Assembly: GCA_006226375.1 (NCBI GenBank)
Contig: SBHC01000056.1
Coordinates: forward strand, 1-64,000
Direction of reading: 5' to 3'
Length of the DNA stretch: 64,000 nt
Origin: Deltaproteobacteria bacterium
Lineage (GTDB): Bacteria > Myxococcota_C > UBA6777
In this document: positions 1-8,991 of the stretch, piece by piece
Numbering within the stretch: position 1 is the stretch's first letter
Layout of the letters: each line of letters starts with the position of its first letter
The notes under the pieces: generated by a model
Told to the model about the DNA's origin: nothing
Seen by the model: only the letters and a program-made list of their open reading frames with translations
Databases searched by the model: none
Made by a program: the position numbers and the translations under genes

Positions 1-201
1 AAGGTTGCAACCTTTGATGTGGTAAGGCTTCGCGTCTCTTTTACCCAACAACAAACCTTGCCAACCCTTTACCGACGGACCCGATATAGCTATTACTTCC
101 TCTCCGAATGCTACGGGATTGTCGGTACCGTGGATAGCAAAGACTACGAAAGCAACACCCAATTCACGGAAGCGGCTCGCGTAAAGATCATCAGTCAGTA
201 A
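1..201 (+). CDS. C-terminal fragment of a lipoprotein paralogue (5' end outside window)
   Basis: The reading frame is open from base 1 and ends at TAA 199-201, so only the last 66 residues are present. They resemble the C-terminus of the lipoprotein at 3502-4404: both carry a (Y/H)ECYG/ECFG-type segment followed by a V(D/E)SKD(Y/N)ESN motif and a final V(K/R)-I-S stretch. This looks like a tandem paralogue pair separated by three genes. No function can be assigned. An in-frame GTG at 19 is not a likely start because the homologous region is internal to the longer paralogue. Confidence 0.75.
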   Translation, partial: KVATFDVVRLRVSFTQQQTLPTLYRRTRYSYYFLSECYGIVGTVDSKDYESNTQFTEAARVKIISQ

Positions 202-236
202 CTCCCCCTGCTTTGTTTCAAATTCCGCGGGGGAGT
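201..236 (+). terminator. GC-rich hairpin after the lipoprotein fragment
   Basis: ACTCCCCC (201-208) pairs perfectly with GGGGGAGT (229-236) around a 20-base loop, starting at the last base of the stop codon. There is no long T tract, so it may be a weak terminator or a 3'-end stabiliser between this gene and the pyrophosphatase gene 20 bases downstream. Confidence 0.45.
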
Positions 237-256
237 CATTTCCCCACGAGGTAGTT

Positions 257-868
257 ATGAGTTTCCCCCCTCCGTTTTATCGTTGGCGCCCTCACCCTTG
301 GCACGGTCTCTCTCCAGGACCTGAAGCACCCGAAAAGGTGCAAGCCTATATCGAGATTACGCCGTTTGATTTGGTGAAGTACGAGATCGAGAAATCCACC
401 GGTTATCTGATGGTTGACCGACCCGTTCGAGGCTCTTCGCAGCCCCCAACCCTGTACGGTTTCATCCCGCAAACGTACAGCGGTGAACGAGTGTACAAGC
501 TCTCTCCCAAGTCGAAACGAGGCGACGGCGACCCCATTGATATCTGTGTCTTCAGCGAACGTCCCATCAACAGGGCTGAGGTGATTTTGACAGCGCGTGT
601 TGTTGGCGGTCTTCAGATGATCGACAACGACGAAGCCGACGACAAGATCATCGCCGTGCTGCAAAACGACCCCTTGTGGGGCGATGTCAACGACGTGGCC
701 GATATGCCTTCCACCCTCGTGGAGCGGCTTCAGCACTACTTTACAACCTACAAATACACACCGGGTCAGAAGAACACCACGTCCATTGAGACCATTTATG
801 GGGCTGAACATGCTCACAAAGTGGTGAAAGCTTCGATGCTCGACTACGACGAAGTATACGGAAGATGA
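257..868 (+). CDS. ppa: inorganic pyrophosphatase (family I)
   Basis: This 203-residue cytosolic enzyme hydrolyses pyrophosphate to two phosphates, pulling biosynthetic reactions forward. The family I signature with metal-binding aspartates is seen as [10 protein letters not shown] around residues 88-97. An N-terminal [14 protein letters not shown] segment matches the usual E-x8-KYE substrate region, and a YGFIPQTYS segment precedes the signature. Length is normal for bacterial or plant-type family I enzymes. The stop overlaps the start of the next gene by four bases (ATGA), so ppa is probably translated together with the downstream hydrolase lipoprotein. Confidence 0.93.
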   Translation: MSFPPPFYRWRPHPWHGLSPGPEAPEKVQAYIEITPFDLVKYEIEKSTGYLMVDRPVRGSSQPPTLYGFIPQTYSGERVYKLSPKSKRGDGDPIDICVFSERPINRAEVILTARVVGGLQMIDNDEADDKIIAVLQNDPLWGDVNDVADMPSTLVERLQHYFTTYKYTPGQKNTTSIETIYGAEHAHKVVKASMLDYDEVYGR

Positions 869-1824
869 AACATTGGGTGAGATTTCTCTTGATGATGGGG
901 CTGTCCCTCTCGCTGTCTGGATGCGTAGTGTTCCAGACCAAACCTTCAAGGTTTAAGCCCGAGAAAGACGGAGCATTTCTCACCCTCTCGTTTCGTTCCA
1001 AAGGGAAGCCAACGCGAGCCTGGAAGGTCCACTACAGAGAGCGTGGCAAAGTTGGAAACCCAACGGTTGTGATGATTCATGGGTACGGGTCCTCCAGTGT
1101 GGTGTGGCTCCCCCTCATGTATTCGTTGGAAAAGTTGGGGTACCGCACTCTTGCCATCGACCTTCCTGGCTTCGGGCTCACCGACAAATACCCCGGTGAC
1201 TACAACACCCAAACGATCGCCAGCCGTGTGGCTCAATTCATGGACGCCAAAGGTGTCAGAAAAGCCGATGTTCTGGCCCATTCGTGGGGAAGTTCGGTCG
1301 CCCTCTCTCTCCGCATCCTACATCCCAAAAAAGTCAAACGGATCGTCATCCACAGTGGCTGGGTCTACAGCGCCCAAATTGTCCCGGTGATACGCTGGTC
1401 CAAGCTCCCGCTCATTGGCGAGATGATCTATGGAATGTTCTACAAAGAGCGACCGGGGGATAAGTTTGCGCAGTCAGTCTACGACAGCGAGCGACTGGTC
1501 ACCCAGCCAATTGTGGAGAGGATCAAAGAGTCCTTGAATCGGCCTGGAGCGGTAGCCGCCGCTCTCGCTGTGGCCCGTGGGATGGACTTTTCCAACATGG
1601 AGAAAGAGTACCACACCATCGCCAACCCGACTTTGTTGATTTGGGGCAAGCAAGACCATGTCGCCCTACCCTACTACGGCCGAAGGTTGGTCACACATCT
1701 GAAGAAAGCACAGCTTGTTTTCATCGACCGCTGCGGGCATATCCCGATGCTGGAACAGCCCTACCTGGTGAAACAATACGTGACCTCGTTCCTCGGTCCA
1801 GCCAAGCGAGCACAGGATGAATAA
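865..1824 (+). CDS. lipoprotein alpha/beta hydrolase
   Basis: This 319-residue protein begins with a signal peptide ending in a lipobox (LSLSGC, Cys19), so it is probably a membrane-anchored lipoprotein. It has an alpha/beta hydrolase fold: an HGYGSS oxyanion-hole motif, nucleophile elbow AHSWGS with Ser140, acid Asp264 in WGKQDH and His292 in CGHIPM. These form a full catalytic triad. The substrate is unknown; esterase, lipase or epoxide-hydrolase-like activity is possible. The start overlaps the end of ppa by four bases, and the stop overlaps the next gene by eight bases, so the three form a tight operon. Confidence 0.87.
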   Translation: MKHWVRFLLMMGLSLSLSGCVVFQTKPSRFKPEKDGAFLTLSFRSKGKPTRAWKVHYRERGKVGNPTVVMIHGYGSSSVVWLPLMYSLEKLGYRTLAIDLPGFGLTDKYPGDYNTQTIASRVAQFMDAKGVRKADVLAHSWGSSVALSLRILHPKKVKRIVIHSGWVYSAQIVPVIRWSKLPLIGEMIYGMFYKERPGDKFAQSVYDSERLVTQPIVERIKESLNRPGAVAAALAVARGMDFSNMEKEYHTIANPTLLIWGKQDHVALPYYGRRLVTHLKKAQLVFIDRCGHIPMLEQPYLVKQYVTSFLGPAKRAQDE

Positions 1825-3478
1825 GATGATACGGTTCGTCACTTATCTCTCCCTGGGGCTCACGTTCCTCTTGGCTCCCTATGCAAGTTGGGCCGCCAAC
1901 GAAAACGCTGGTGCGCTCTCTGATCCGGCGGGAGAAGGTCGCCCTCATTACAAAGATGACGCCAAAACTACCGACCTTTCCATCAAGTTCCATATCCATG
2001 GCTACTACAGGATGCGGTGGTCCTTGCTTCATCAACTGGATCTAAATCGAGGGCCGACTCCTTCAACAGGCCAACCGATTTTCCCTGTAGCTCCGAGCAA
2101 ACAAGGTCCTCTGAACACTGCAGACATGCGGCTCCGGTTGGATATGAGCCTGGAAGTTGCCCGCTCTGTCCGTGTGGTCGTGAGGATAGACGCCCTAGAC
2201 AACCTAGTGTTGGGCTCCACCCCTCTGGGTCTTCCGCGAACAGGACAGGTTCCGAGCATCATCGGGACGAACAGCCAAGACTCTCCTTCGCAAGGAGAGA
2301 ATGCGTTCCTTGATGCGATCAAGCTTCGTTGGGCCTATGGAGAGGTTCTCCTTCCCATTGGCTACCTCGCTGCAGGAAGGATGGGCTCCTTAACGCCTTG
2401 GGGCTTGGGTGTCTTGGTTCAGTCAGGAAACGACCTGGATGCGGACTTCAGCGACGCAGGCGACCGCGTTGTGCTTGGGCTGGCTCTCTTCCACCACCTG
2501 TTGATTCTAGCGTATGACTTCAGCGCGTCAGGCCCTATCATTGGCACCCAAAGCGGCACCTACCTGGACCAAGACCCACGCGACGACGTCCGCTCCTTTG
2601 CTGTCGCCTTTGCCCGCTACGACACCAAAGAAGGCATTCGTCGCAAATTGAAAGCAGGCTACACCGTTGTCAATTACGGGCTCTTGTTCTCCTACCGCTA
2701 CCAAGACCTGGATGTGCCCACCTATTACGAGGGCGCTCCCGAAAACAAAGCGGTGTCGTCCAGCGAGTTGGTGGAACGAAACGCCTGGAGCTTTGTCCTG
2801 AGCCTTTGGTTCCTCCTCCGAACGGCATGGGTTCGTGTGGAGTTGGAAGCTGTCTACGGACAAGGCGAAATTGGAAACAGTTCGCTCCTTCCGGGTGTTC
2901 GCCTCACAGAACCATTGACCAGCCAACAATTTGGTGGAGCCCTACAAGTTGCCGTGGCTCCCCCTGCAGGACGATGGGGCGTGGGCGTGGAATTGGGCCT
3001 CGCTTCCGGTGACGACGCGCCTGGCTTTGGCGTGGGCGCAGCATCCCCCAACCAGGCAAACACCCAAGCCGGCGACATCGACGGACCGCAAATCAACTAC
3101 CCTCGCGACCGAACCGCCAACAACTTTCGGTTTCACCCCAGCTACAGGGTGGACCAGATCTTTTGGCGACGAATCATTGGCCAGGTCACCGACGCCTTGT
3201 ATGTCAAAGCCGCCGCCCACGTCGATCTAACTCGTCGTCTGCGGCTTTGGACCTCTGGCCTTTACTCTCGCACTCTCCACGCCACCACGGCACCAGGAAA
3301 CGATAACAACCTTGGTATCGAATGGGACACAGGCCTTCGGTACAACTTCGACCCTGGCTTTGAAGTGCGATTTACCTTTGCTGTCTTCTTCCCCTTTGCT
3401 GGGCTACGGAACGTTCAGCTCCAACTGGACCCGGAACCCGCCATCGCCACACACCTTGTGTTGGGATATTTGTTCTAG
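1817..3478 (+). CDS. putative outer-membrane beta-barrel protein
   Basis: This 553-residue protein has a Sec signal peptide (residues about 1-27, ending ASWAA) and many alternating polar/hydrophobic strands with Gly and aromatic residues. It ends in LGYLF, an aromatic C-terminus typical of Bam-inserted outer-membrane proteins. Segments such as GYYRMRW, VRIDALDN and LRYNFDPGFEVRF look like barrel strands. It resembles long uncharacterised outer-membrane proteins of myxobacteria, but no function is recognised. The start overlaps the hydrolase gene by eight bases. An ATG at 1826 has a better-spaced AGGA and would still leave an intact signal peptide. Confidence 0.7.
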   Translation: MNKMIRFVTYLSLGLTFLLAPYASWAANENAGALSDPAGEGRPHYKDDAKTTDLSIKFHIHGYYRMRWSLLHQLDLNRGPTPSTGQPIFPVAPSKQGPLNTADMRLRLDMSLEVARSVRVVVRIDALDNLVLGSTPLGLPRTGQVPSIIGTNSQDSPSQGENAFLDAIKLRWAYGEVLLPIGYLAAGRMGSLTPWGLGVLVQSGNDLDADFSDAGDRVVLGLALFHHLLILAYDFSASGPIIGTQSGTYLDQDPRDDVRSFAVAFARYDTKEGIRRKLKAGYTVVNYGLLFSYRYQDLDVPTYYEGAPENKAVSSSELVERNAWSFVLSLWFLLRTAWVRVELEAVYGQGEIGNSSLLPGVRLTEPLTSQQFGGALQVAVAPPAGRWGVGVELGLASGDDAPGFGVGAASPNQANTQAGDIDGPQINYPRDRTANNFRFHPSYRVDQIFWRRIIGQVTDALYVKAAAHVDLTRRLRLWTSGLYSRTLHATTAPGNDNNLGIEWDTGLRYNFDPGFEVRFTFAVFFPFAGLRNVQLQLDPEPAIATHLVLGYLF

Positions 3479-3501
3479 ACTATCGGTAGGATGTTAACAC
3501 G

Positions 3502-4404
3502 ATGAAAAACCAACCATACCGACGAACCTTCCTGCTCTTTGTGGGCGTTCTGTTTGTTGCTCTCACCTTGGCTGCATGCGGGAACGGAAACAATGGAGGT
3601 GAAGGCTCAGGCCCAGAACCGGCGCAGCAGGACAGCGGCCCCGACGACAACACCTCCCAAATTGATGCGGCTCCCACCTGCAAAGGCAACAACGACGGCG
3701 TCATCGAAAGCAGCGAAGTCACCTTTGCTTTGGGAGTTTCCGTCAACGTATTGCGCAACAAGCCGGGAACGGTGGTGGCAGTCGACCACGTCGGCAAGCT
3801 CAACGACAAGCAAGTCCGAGTGTGGGATTTTCGCGAACTTCAAGCTGACACCTTTGACAAGGTCAGGACCGTAGACCCCACAGGAAAGTGGTTCCTCTCC
3901 ACCTTTCCAGAGGCCAACCTGCTGGTCCCCATTTCGTTCACAGGAATCGAAGGAACCACCTACCAGGTGCTCCGTTACAGCGGAGACCTTCTCCTCTTGG
4001 AAGGCGTCGCTTCAGACAAAGAAACACCGGAAGCCCAAAAGGTACTGTTGCCTTACGACAACCCTATCCCACTCCTCCGTTTTCCCCTACGTGACGGGAA
4101 GAACTGGATTGTCAAAGCCAACACCAAAGGGAACGTGGGAACCCTCCCAGTGTCGTCTGCAGACACCTACGACATTAAGGTGGAGGGACGAGGTTCTTTG
4201 ATCTTGCCGAACATTCAGTTTGATAACACGCTACGAATCTTCACGACCGTCCGACAAAGGCTGATTGGAGGACAAACCCGCCAGCTTTACCAGGTCCTCT
4301 TCTTCCACGAATGCTTCGGCGAAGTCGCCCGCGTTGAATCCAAGGACAATGAATCCAACGCCGAGTTTAATCGCGCCCCCCTTGTCCGCTTTATCTCCTT
4401 CTAG
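3502..4404 (+). CDS. lipoprotein of unknown function (paralogue of the 1-201 fragment)
   Basis: This 300-residue lipoprotein has a signal peptide with lipobox LAAC (Cys26 region) followed by a Gly/Asn/Ser/Glu/Pro-rich linker and a folded domain from about residue 50. The C-terminal segment with FFHECFGEV and ESKDNESN matches the partial protein at the window start, so the two are duplicates. No catalytic motif is seen. It lies 23 bases after the putative outer-membrane protein in the same direction and may belong to that operon, which suggests an envelope role. Confidence 0.72.
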   Translation: MKNQPYRRTFLLFVGVLFVALTLAACGNGNNGGEGSGPEPAQQDSGPDDNTSQIDAAPTCKGNNDGVIESSEVTFALGVSVNVLRNKPGTVVAVDHVGKLNDKQVRVWDFRELQADTFDKVRTVDPTGKWFLSTFPEANLLVPISFTGIEGTTYQVLRYSGDLLLLEGVASDKETPEAQKVLLPYDNPIPLLRFPLRDGKNWIVKANTKGNVGTLPVSSADTYDIKVEGRGSLILPNIQFDNTLRIFTTVRQRLIGGQTRQLYQVLFFHECFGEVARVESKDNESNAEFNRAPLVRFISF

Positions 4405-4493
4405 TCCTCCACATCTCCCTTGCATCTTCGGGCCAGTTAAGTAAGGTAGGGTCTGCTTTCTAGTGACCCACATCCACAACCTACGAGGTTCGA

Positions 4494-5396
4494 ATGTTCG
4501 CCCGACTTCCTTCTCGAATGCTCCCAGCTCTGTTCCTTGTCTTTGGCCTTGCAGCTCTTGGTTGCAAAACCAAAGCCAAGCCCCAACCACGCTCCACGAA
4601 CCAGGCGAAAACAACGAAGCGATCGACGTCAAGGCCTGTGGTTCGCAGAGCCAAGTCACGGCCAACTCCAAGGCCTGAAAAACGAGTGGTTCGCCCCAGG
4701 CCCAAACCTCGTCCGGTGGATATGACAACCTATCTTCGAGAGCCACCGAAGGGCTTCGTCGATCTGAAGAAGTTTATCCCTGGCATCCGCTTGTCCATTC
4801 GCTACCATACCCCGCGCAACTTCACAGAGGCGCCACTCCCAGGGTACGGCGCTCCGGGAGCCTGGATGTTAAAGCGAGCTGCGAAAGCCCTGAAGCGCGT
4901 GCAAAAAGACGCAGAGAAGCGTGGGTTGGGTCTGTTGGTATACGACGCGTATCGACCCATTCGAGGGACGCTAGGCATGGCCGCCTGGGCCACTCGGACC
5001 GAACAAATGCATCTCTTCAAGAATGGCTATATAGCCCGGTATTCAGGGCACAATCACGGTCACACAGTAGACCTCACGATCGTCGATTTGAAGACAGGGA
5101 AGCCCCTCGACATGGGAACTCCCTGGGATACGCTCAACACCAAAAGCCACACCCGAAACGCCAAGGGCAAGCACCTACGAAACCGCTTGTTGCTTCGCAA
5201 GTTGATGCGACGAAGAGGATTCCGGCCCTACTACAAAGAGTGGTGGCACTTTGGATTTCGGATGAGAGGCACCCAACGAAGAGACGTCCCCTACGGATGT
5301 TTTGAGCCCGACGAAGGTGAGTGGAAAGCCCCCAAAGGATGGGACAAGCCAGGTTACAAGATGCCCATGAAGTGGCAACCCGAACCATGCGATTAA
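4494..5396 (+). CDS. D-alanyl-D-alanine dipeptidase-like lipoprotein (VanX family, peptidase M15D)
   Basis: This 300-residue protein has a lipoprotein signal (AALGC) and a Lys/Arg/Pro-rich linker before the catalytic domain. The zinc site matches VanX: SGHNHGHTVD gives His186 and Asp193 spaced by seven, and EWWHF gives catalytic Glu249 and zinc ligand His252. YDAYRP carries the conserved Arg. The family cleaves D-Ala-D-Ala dipeptide. With no van regulatory genes or D-lactate ligase nearby, a role in peptidoglycan recycling or scavenging is more likely than vancomycin resistance (inference). A GAGG Shine-Dalgarno sits five bases before the ATG. Confidence 0.88.
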   Translation: MFARLPSRMLPALFLVFGLAALGCKTKAKPQPRSTNQAKTTKRSTSRPVVRRAKSRPTPRPEKRVVRPRPKPRPVDMTTYLREPPKGFVDLKKFIPGIRLSIRYHTPRNFTEAPLPGYGAPGAWMLKRAAKALKRVQKDAEKRGLGLLVYDAYRPIRGTLGMAAWATRTEQMHLFKNGYIARYSGHNHGHTVDLTIVDLKTGKPLDMGTPWDTLNTKSHTRNAKGKHLRNRLLLRKLMRRRGFRPYYKEWWHFGFRMRGTQRRDVPYGCFEPDEGEWKAPKGWDKPGYKMPMKWQPEPCD

Positions 5397-6328
5397 CCAA
5401 CGACGACATTGAGCTTGTAGCCCAACACTGGACCGCCCACTCCAACCCTATCGAGTTGGACGCGACCCGAATCTTCCATGGGCGAGGACACTGCTTCCCA
5501 GGATTGGAAGGTCTGTGCTTGGAGTACTTTTCACCTGTACTCGTGGTCTACCTGTACGAAGAACCGCCCGAAGACCGACTGCAGCTTCTGCTGGACCGTT
5601 TGCTGGAGCACAACCCCAACAACAGCCTGCAAGGCATTGTGGTGCAACGTCGCTACCTGACACCCACGGTGGTCGAACATGTTTGGGGAGAGCTACCTGA
5701 GTCACCGGTCGCTACGGAAGATGGGGTTCGTTTTCACCTCAACCTGACAGCGCAAAACGTTGGCTTCTTTCTCGACATGAAGAACGCGCGCGCCTGGCTC
5801 AAAGAGCGAGCGGAAGGCTGGCATGTTTTAAACTTGTTTGCCTACACCTGCGCGTTTTCTGTGGTCGCGATGAAACATGGCGCTTCAAGTGTTGTCAACA
5901 TGGATGTACATGGTCCGTACCTTTCGATAGGACGCAACAATCATCGCTTGAACGACTGCCCGAACGAGAACGTCTCTTACCTGCGTCACAACGTGTTGAA
6001 GTCGTGGTCCAAGCTTCGAAAGATGGGTCCTTATGACTTGATCATTCATGACCCACCGCAACGGCAAGGGAACAATTTCCAGACGGATCGAGATTATCCC
6101 AAAACGGTTCGACGTTTTGCCCAAATGCTTCGACCCGGAGGGTATGTGATGGCTTGCTTAAACTCGCCCCATCACGACTACAACTACCTGGAAGAAACCT
6201 TCCACGAAGCAGAACCGTCATGGACCTCTACCCTTGTCCTTCTCCCTCCGGGCGACTTTCCTGACCAAAACCCCAACCAGGGACTGAAAATCGTGCTATT
6301 TCAGAAACCACAGGATACTATTGAGTAG
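5387..6328 (+). CDS. class I SAM-dependent methyltransferase, RlmI/RlmK-like
   Basis: The ATG at 5387 overlaps the dipeptidase stop by ten bases and gives 313 residues; the frame is open further upstream to 5321, but that would overlap the neighbour by 76 bases. The C-terminal domain matches the RlmI / RlmKL-C type of 23S rRNA cytosine-C5 or guanine-N7 methyltransferases: GFFLDMKNAR, then a SAM-binding LNLFAYTCAF segment and the HDPPQ catalytic-type motif. The N-terminal 90 residues are not a recognisable PUA domain. The substrate is probably RNA, but the position is not predictable. Confidence 0.8.
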   Translation: MRLTNDDIELVAQHWTAHSNPIELDATRIFHGRGHCFPGLEGLCLEYFSPVLVVYLYEEPPEDRLQLLLDRLLEHNPNNSLQGIVVQRRYLTPTVVEHVWGELPESPVATEDGVRFHLNLTAQNVGFFLDMKNARAWLKERAEGWHVLNLFAYTCAFSVVAMKHGASSVVNMDVHGPYLSIGRNNHRLNDCPNENVSYLRHNVLKSWSKLRKMGPYDLIIHDPPQRQGNNFQTDRDYPKTVRRFAQMLRPGGYVMACLNSPHHDYNYLEETFHEAEPSWTSTLVLLPPGDFPDQNPNQGLKIVLFQKPQDTIE

Positions 6329-6400
6329 AGCCTTCGTAGCTCCTTTCAGGAAGTCAATCGCACCCTGAACGAATTTCCCTGTCTCTTGATGAGGTATTGC

Positions 6401-7414
6401 ATGAAAGCCTGCCCAAGCTCCGCTTCTTCTTCTCCCATGGCTTCCCACATCTGGAGACTGCTGGTATTCCTTAGTGTCAGTGTAACGATGAGCACAGGCT
6501 GTGACCGTTCACCCGATTGCAAACAGTACACAAACAAAGCGGTCAAGTGTCTTAACAATACCAAATTGCAAGAGAAGCCTGGGAAAGACACGATCTCGAT
6601 TCGCCCGATGATACAAAGTTTTTGCCAGCAACAGCTCTCCAAAAGCTCGTCGCAAACCACCATGAAAAAGAAGATAGCTTGCGTGAGCCAGACAACCTGC
6701 GAGGCGTTCTTGCAATGCCAGTTAAACGCAGAGCAAGAAGCAAAGACTCTCAAGAAAGTAAAAGAGCTACACGAACACCAAAAGACCCTGACCAAGGCCG
6801 TTACCGACAAGCAGTGGTACAAAGCACAAGCGCTGTGTGTGAAAGACACGCTGGCGCAAAGCCTTCAAAAAGCAAAGCTACCGAAGGCAAAGTCGCTGGC
6901 TCAAACCTACTATAGCTACTGTTTGAAGCAGCTACCTACCTGGCTGAAATATGTGAGCTTGCAGCCCACCATACAAGAAGACATCCAGTCGTGTTTTGAT
7001 AGTAACTTTGGGCACCGAGCCAAAGCCAGCAGCGAGCAATTGGAGGCCATCCAGCGTTCCTGTACCCTTGTACTGTTCGCCCAAAAGTACAAGCAGGTGG
7101 AGACGAAAAAACAGGTCTTTCTCAAGCGCCATCAATTCCCCTGGCAATGCAATCCCAAAGAAGCTCAACCCCTGCTCGCGTTGAAAAGCGCTTCGGCCCA
7201 AGCATGGCTTCGTCGGTATCAGAAGCTATGCTATATTGAGTTAGGGCTCTCCTACCTCACCAACGAAGAGACCAAACAGCGCAAAGAAAAAAGTCCATAC
7301 TGTAGCTACTACGCCAGAAAAGTAGTGGAAGGATTCACCAAGTTCAAACTGAACGCTCCTTCCACAGCGAAAGAGTCACTAAGCTATTTTCAACAATTGT
7401 GTCGCTCCAAGTAA
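6401..7414 (+). CDS. Cys-rich lipoprotein of unknown function
   Basis: This 337-residue protein has a long n-region, a hydrophobic stretch and a lipobox ending MSTGC, so it should be lipidated and exported. The mature part is Lys/Gln-rich, mostly helical, and carries about a dozen spaced cysteines that could form disulfides. The ATG at 6401 is preferred because GAGG lies six bases upstream. TTG 6386 and ATG 6389 lie further upstream in frame, and ATG 6437 is an alternative inside the signal region. No domain is recognised. It is followed by a 217-base gap with a structured segment. Confidence 0.68.
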   Translation: MKACPSSASSSPMASHIWRLLVFLSVSVTMSTGCDRSPDCKQYTNKAVKCLNNTKLQEKPGKDTISIRPMIQSFCQQQLSKSSSQTTMKKKIACVSQTTCEAFLQCQLNAEQEAKTLKKVKELHEHQKTLTKAVTDKQWYKAQALCVKDTLAQSLQKAKLPKAKSLAQTYYSYCLKQLPTWLKYVSLQPTIQEDIQSCFDSNFGHRAKASSEQLEAIQRSCTLVLFAQKYKQVETKKQVFLKRHQFPWQCNPKEAQPLLALKSASAQAWLRRYQKLCYIELGLSYLTNEETKQRKEKSPYCSYYARKVVEGFTKFKLNAPSTAKESLSYFQQLCRSK

Positions 7415-7433
7415 GGAACGAGGAACCCAAAGA

Positions 7434-7471
7434 GGGAACGGCGAGCCTGACGAGGCTGGGTGAGGTTTCCC
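7434..7471 (+). other. nested hairpin in the 7415-7631 intergenic region
   Basis: An inner hairpin AGCCT-GACG-AGGCT (7444-7457) lies inside an outer pairing of GGGAA (7434-7438) with TTCCC (7467-7471). There is no T tract. It could be a 3' end structure of the lipoprotein mRNA or part of a leader of the next gene. The rest of the 217-base gap shows nothing I can name apart from the strong AGGAG ribosome site before 7632. Confidence 0.3.
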
Positions 7472-7631
7472 TATCGACGGCCTACGACTGCACCCAGAAA
7501 CGAAGGAGGGATTGACAGGCTCCGTCGGTCTCTCTATGTTTGCAGCCGTTACGCAATGAAGTCGTAAAGCCGCCCCATGAAACTAGATTGCATAGGGTTG
7601 GTGTGTCTTTTCCCATCACAAAGGAGTCAGA

Positions 7632-8942
7632 ATGGCTATGGGTACAGGATATCTCGCGTGGTTTTTGCTAATTATGGATGCGTTTCTTCTCCCCGCAAAG
7701 CCGGTCGGTCCGGCAACATCAGGGCAGGAAGTGTTTCGTTACATCCCCGCCTCTTCCAATCTCGTTCTTCAAATTGACGTCCGCTCCATCAAAAAGCAAT
7801 TTGACACTTCGTTGGCAAGCCTGAGCCAGCAGCCATTCATCGCGCAAAACCCGATGATGAAGATGCTCTACTCCCGCATGGATATGATGCTGAAGCAAGG
7901 CATTCAGCGCATGGAGCGTCAGGTCAAAGTGGTAAAGATTGACCAAATCCGTTACGTCACGGTGGGTCTCTCGTTCAAAAGACGCTTCCGCAAGCCCAGC
8001 CTTCTTGTCGCGGTTCATGGTGAGCTGAACCAGAAGATGATTGACCAATTTGCGGCCAACCAACGAGCGAAATTCACCCAGAGCAGCGCTCATGGAATCA
8101 CCTTCTACAAGTCGGCTCGCAGAAGCCGTCCCGTTTTGGGATGGACCCCCGATGGTCAAATCCTCCTCATGACTCCCGACGTTGCGAAAGAATTGGAAGA
8201 AAAAGGTCCCGCTCCTGCGGCTGCTGGAAGCCTGAAAGCACGCGTCATCAACAACTACAAGCACAAGCACGCTGTGGTCGTAGCGACTCGCACCAGCCCA
8301 GCGCTTCGACGTGAGTTCCGTCGGGTTCCCCCGATGGTTCGAATGTTGGCAGAAGACCTCACCAGCTTGTACGCAACGGCTTGGGGCGGTGGCTCCAAAG
8401 TAAAAGTCTGGGGAAGCAACCCCCGCACGGTGAAGCGATACGGCTTAATTCTCAAAGGATTTGGCCAGATGAGTGTCGCAGGCGACTACTTCCGCCGTGG
8501 ACTCATTGACGTCATTGATGGCGTTGTAGACCAGGGTGGTGCTCCCATTCGCAACCCCATGCTCAGCAGCATCATGCAATTCAAGCCTGCTATCCTCAAC
8601 TACCTCCGTGGTATGTACGGACAAGCCACTCTGTCCTACAGCGTAGTGACCAGCAACAAAGCGTCCTCGTTGACCTTCAACGGCAACGGTGGAGCCATGG
8701 TACCCATGGTGGGCGTTCTTGCCGGCGTTGGCCTGTTTATGAACACAAGCCAACGCTCCAAGCGGGCTTACCGCTCGCGTCCCTCGCGAGTCTACCCTAG
8801 CCGTCGCTACCGACGACGTCGTTACCGTCGAAGCAACCCCAAACCTGTTCCAGCTCAACCCAAGAAAGACACGACAAAGGTCGCACCGCTTCCTGCTGCA
8901 CGACCGGCGAAGAAAGCTCCCACGACTCGCTCTTCCAAGTAA
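7632..8942 (+). CDS. exported/membrane protein with Arg-rich C-terminal tail, unknown function
   Basis: This 436-residue protein starts after a well-spaced AGGAG. It has an N-terminal hydrophobic signal or anchor (residues about 5-22), a folded region of about 330 residues starting with FRYIPASSNLVLQIDV, and a Gly/Val-rich hydrophobic stretch near residues 355-375 that could span the membrane. The last 60 residues are very basic, with runs such as RRYRRRRYRR, then a Pro/Ala/Lys tail. No family is recognised. The first domain has the look of substrate-inhibitor or periplasmic scaffold domains, but no catalytic motif is visible. Confidence 0.66.
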   Translation: MAMGTGYLAWFLLIMDAFLLPAKPVGPATSGQEVFRYIPASSNLVLQIDVRSIKKQFDTSLASLSQQPFIAQNPMMKMLYSRMDMMLKQGIQRMERQVKVVKIDQIRYVTVGLSFKRRFRKPSLLVAVHGELNQKMIDQFAANQRAKFTQSSAHGITFYKSARRSRPVLGWTPDGQILLMTPDVAKELEEKGPAPAAAGSLKARVINNYKHKHAVVVATRTSPALRREFRRVPPMVRMLAEDLTSLYATAWGGGSKVKVWGSNPRTVKRYGLILKGFGQMSVAGDYFRRGLIDVIDGVVDQGGAPIRNPMLSSIMQFKPAILNYLRGMYGQATLSYSVVTSNKASSLTFNGNGGAMVPMVGVLAGVGLFMNTSQRSKRAYRSRPSRVYPSRRYRRRRYRRSNPKPVPAQPKKDTTKVAPLPAARPAKKAPTTRSSK

Positions 8943-8991
8943 TCTCCAAAGAATCCCCCCGGCTCCCCCCTGTTTTTCCCCACAATGCGCG

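Noticed and set aside
236-949. 237-codon open frame on the minus strand opposite the pyrophosphatase gene
   Set aside because: It mirrors a well-supported ppa gene, has no recognisable domain and no ribosome site; it is a by-product of the codon usage on the other strand.
4494-5396. Vancomycin resistance locus
   Set aside because: VanX-like catalytic residues are present but no vanH, vanA or vanRS-type genes are nearby, and Gram-negative cells exclude the drug.
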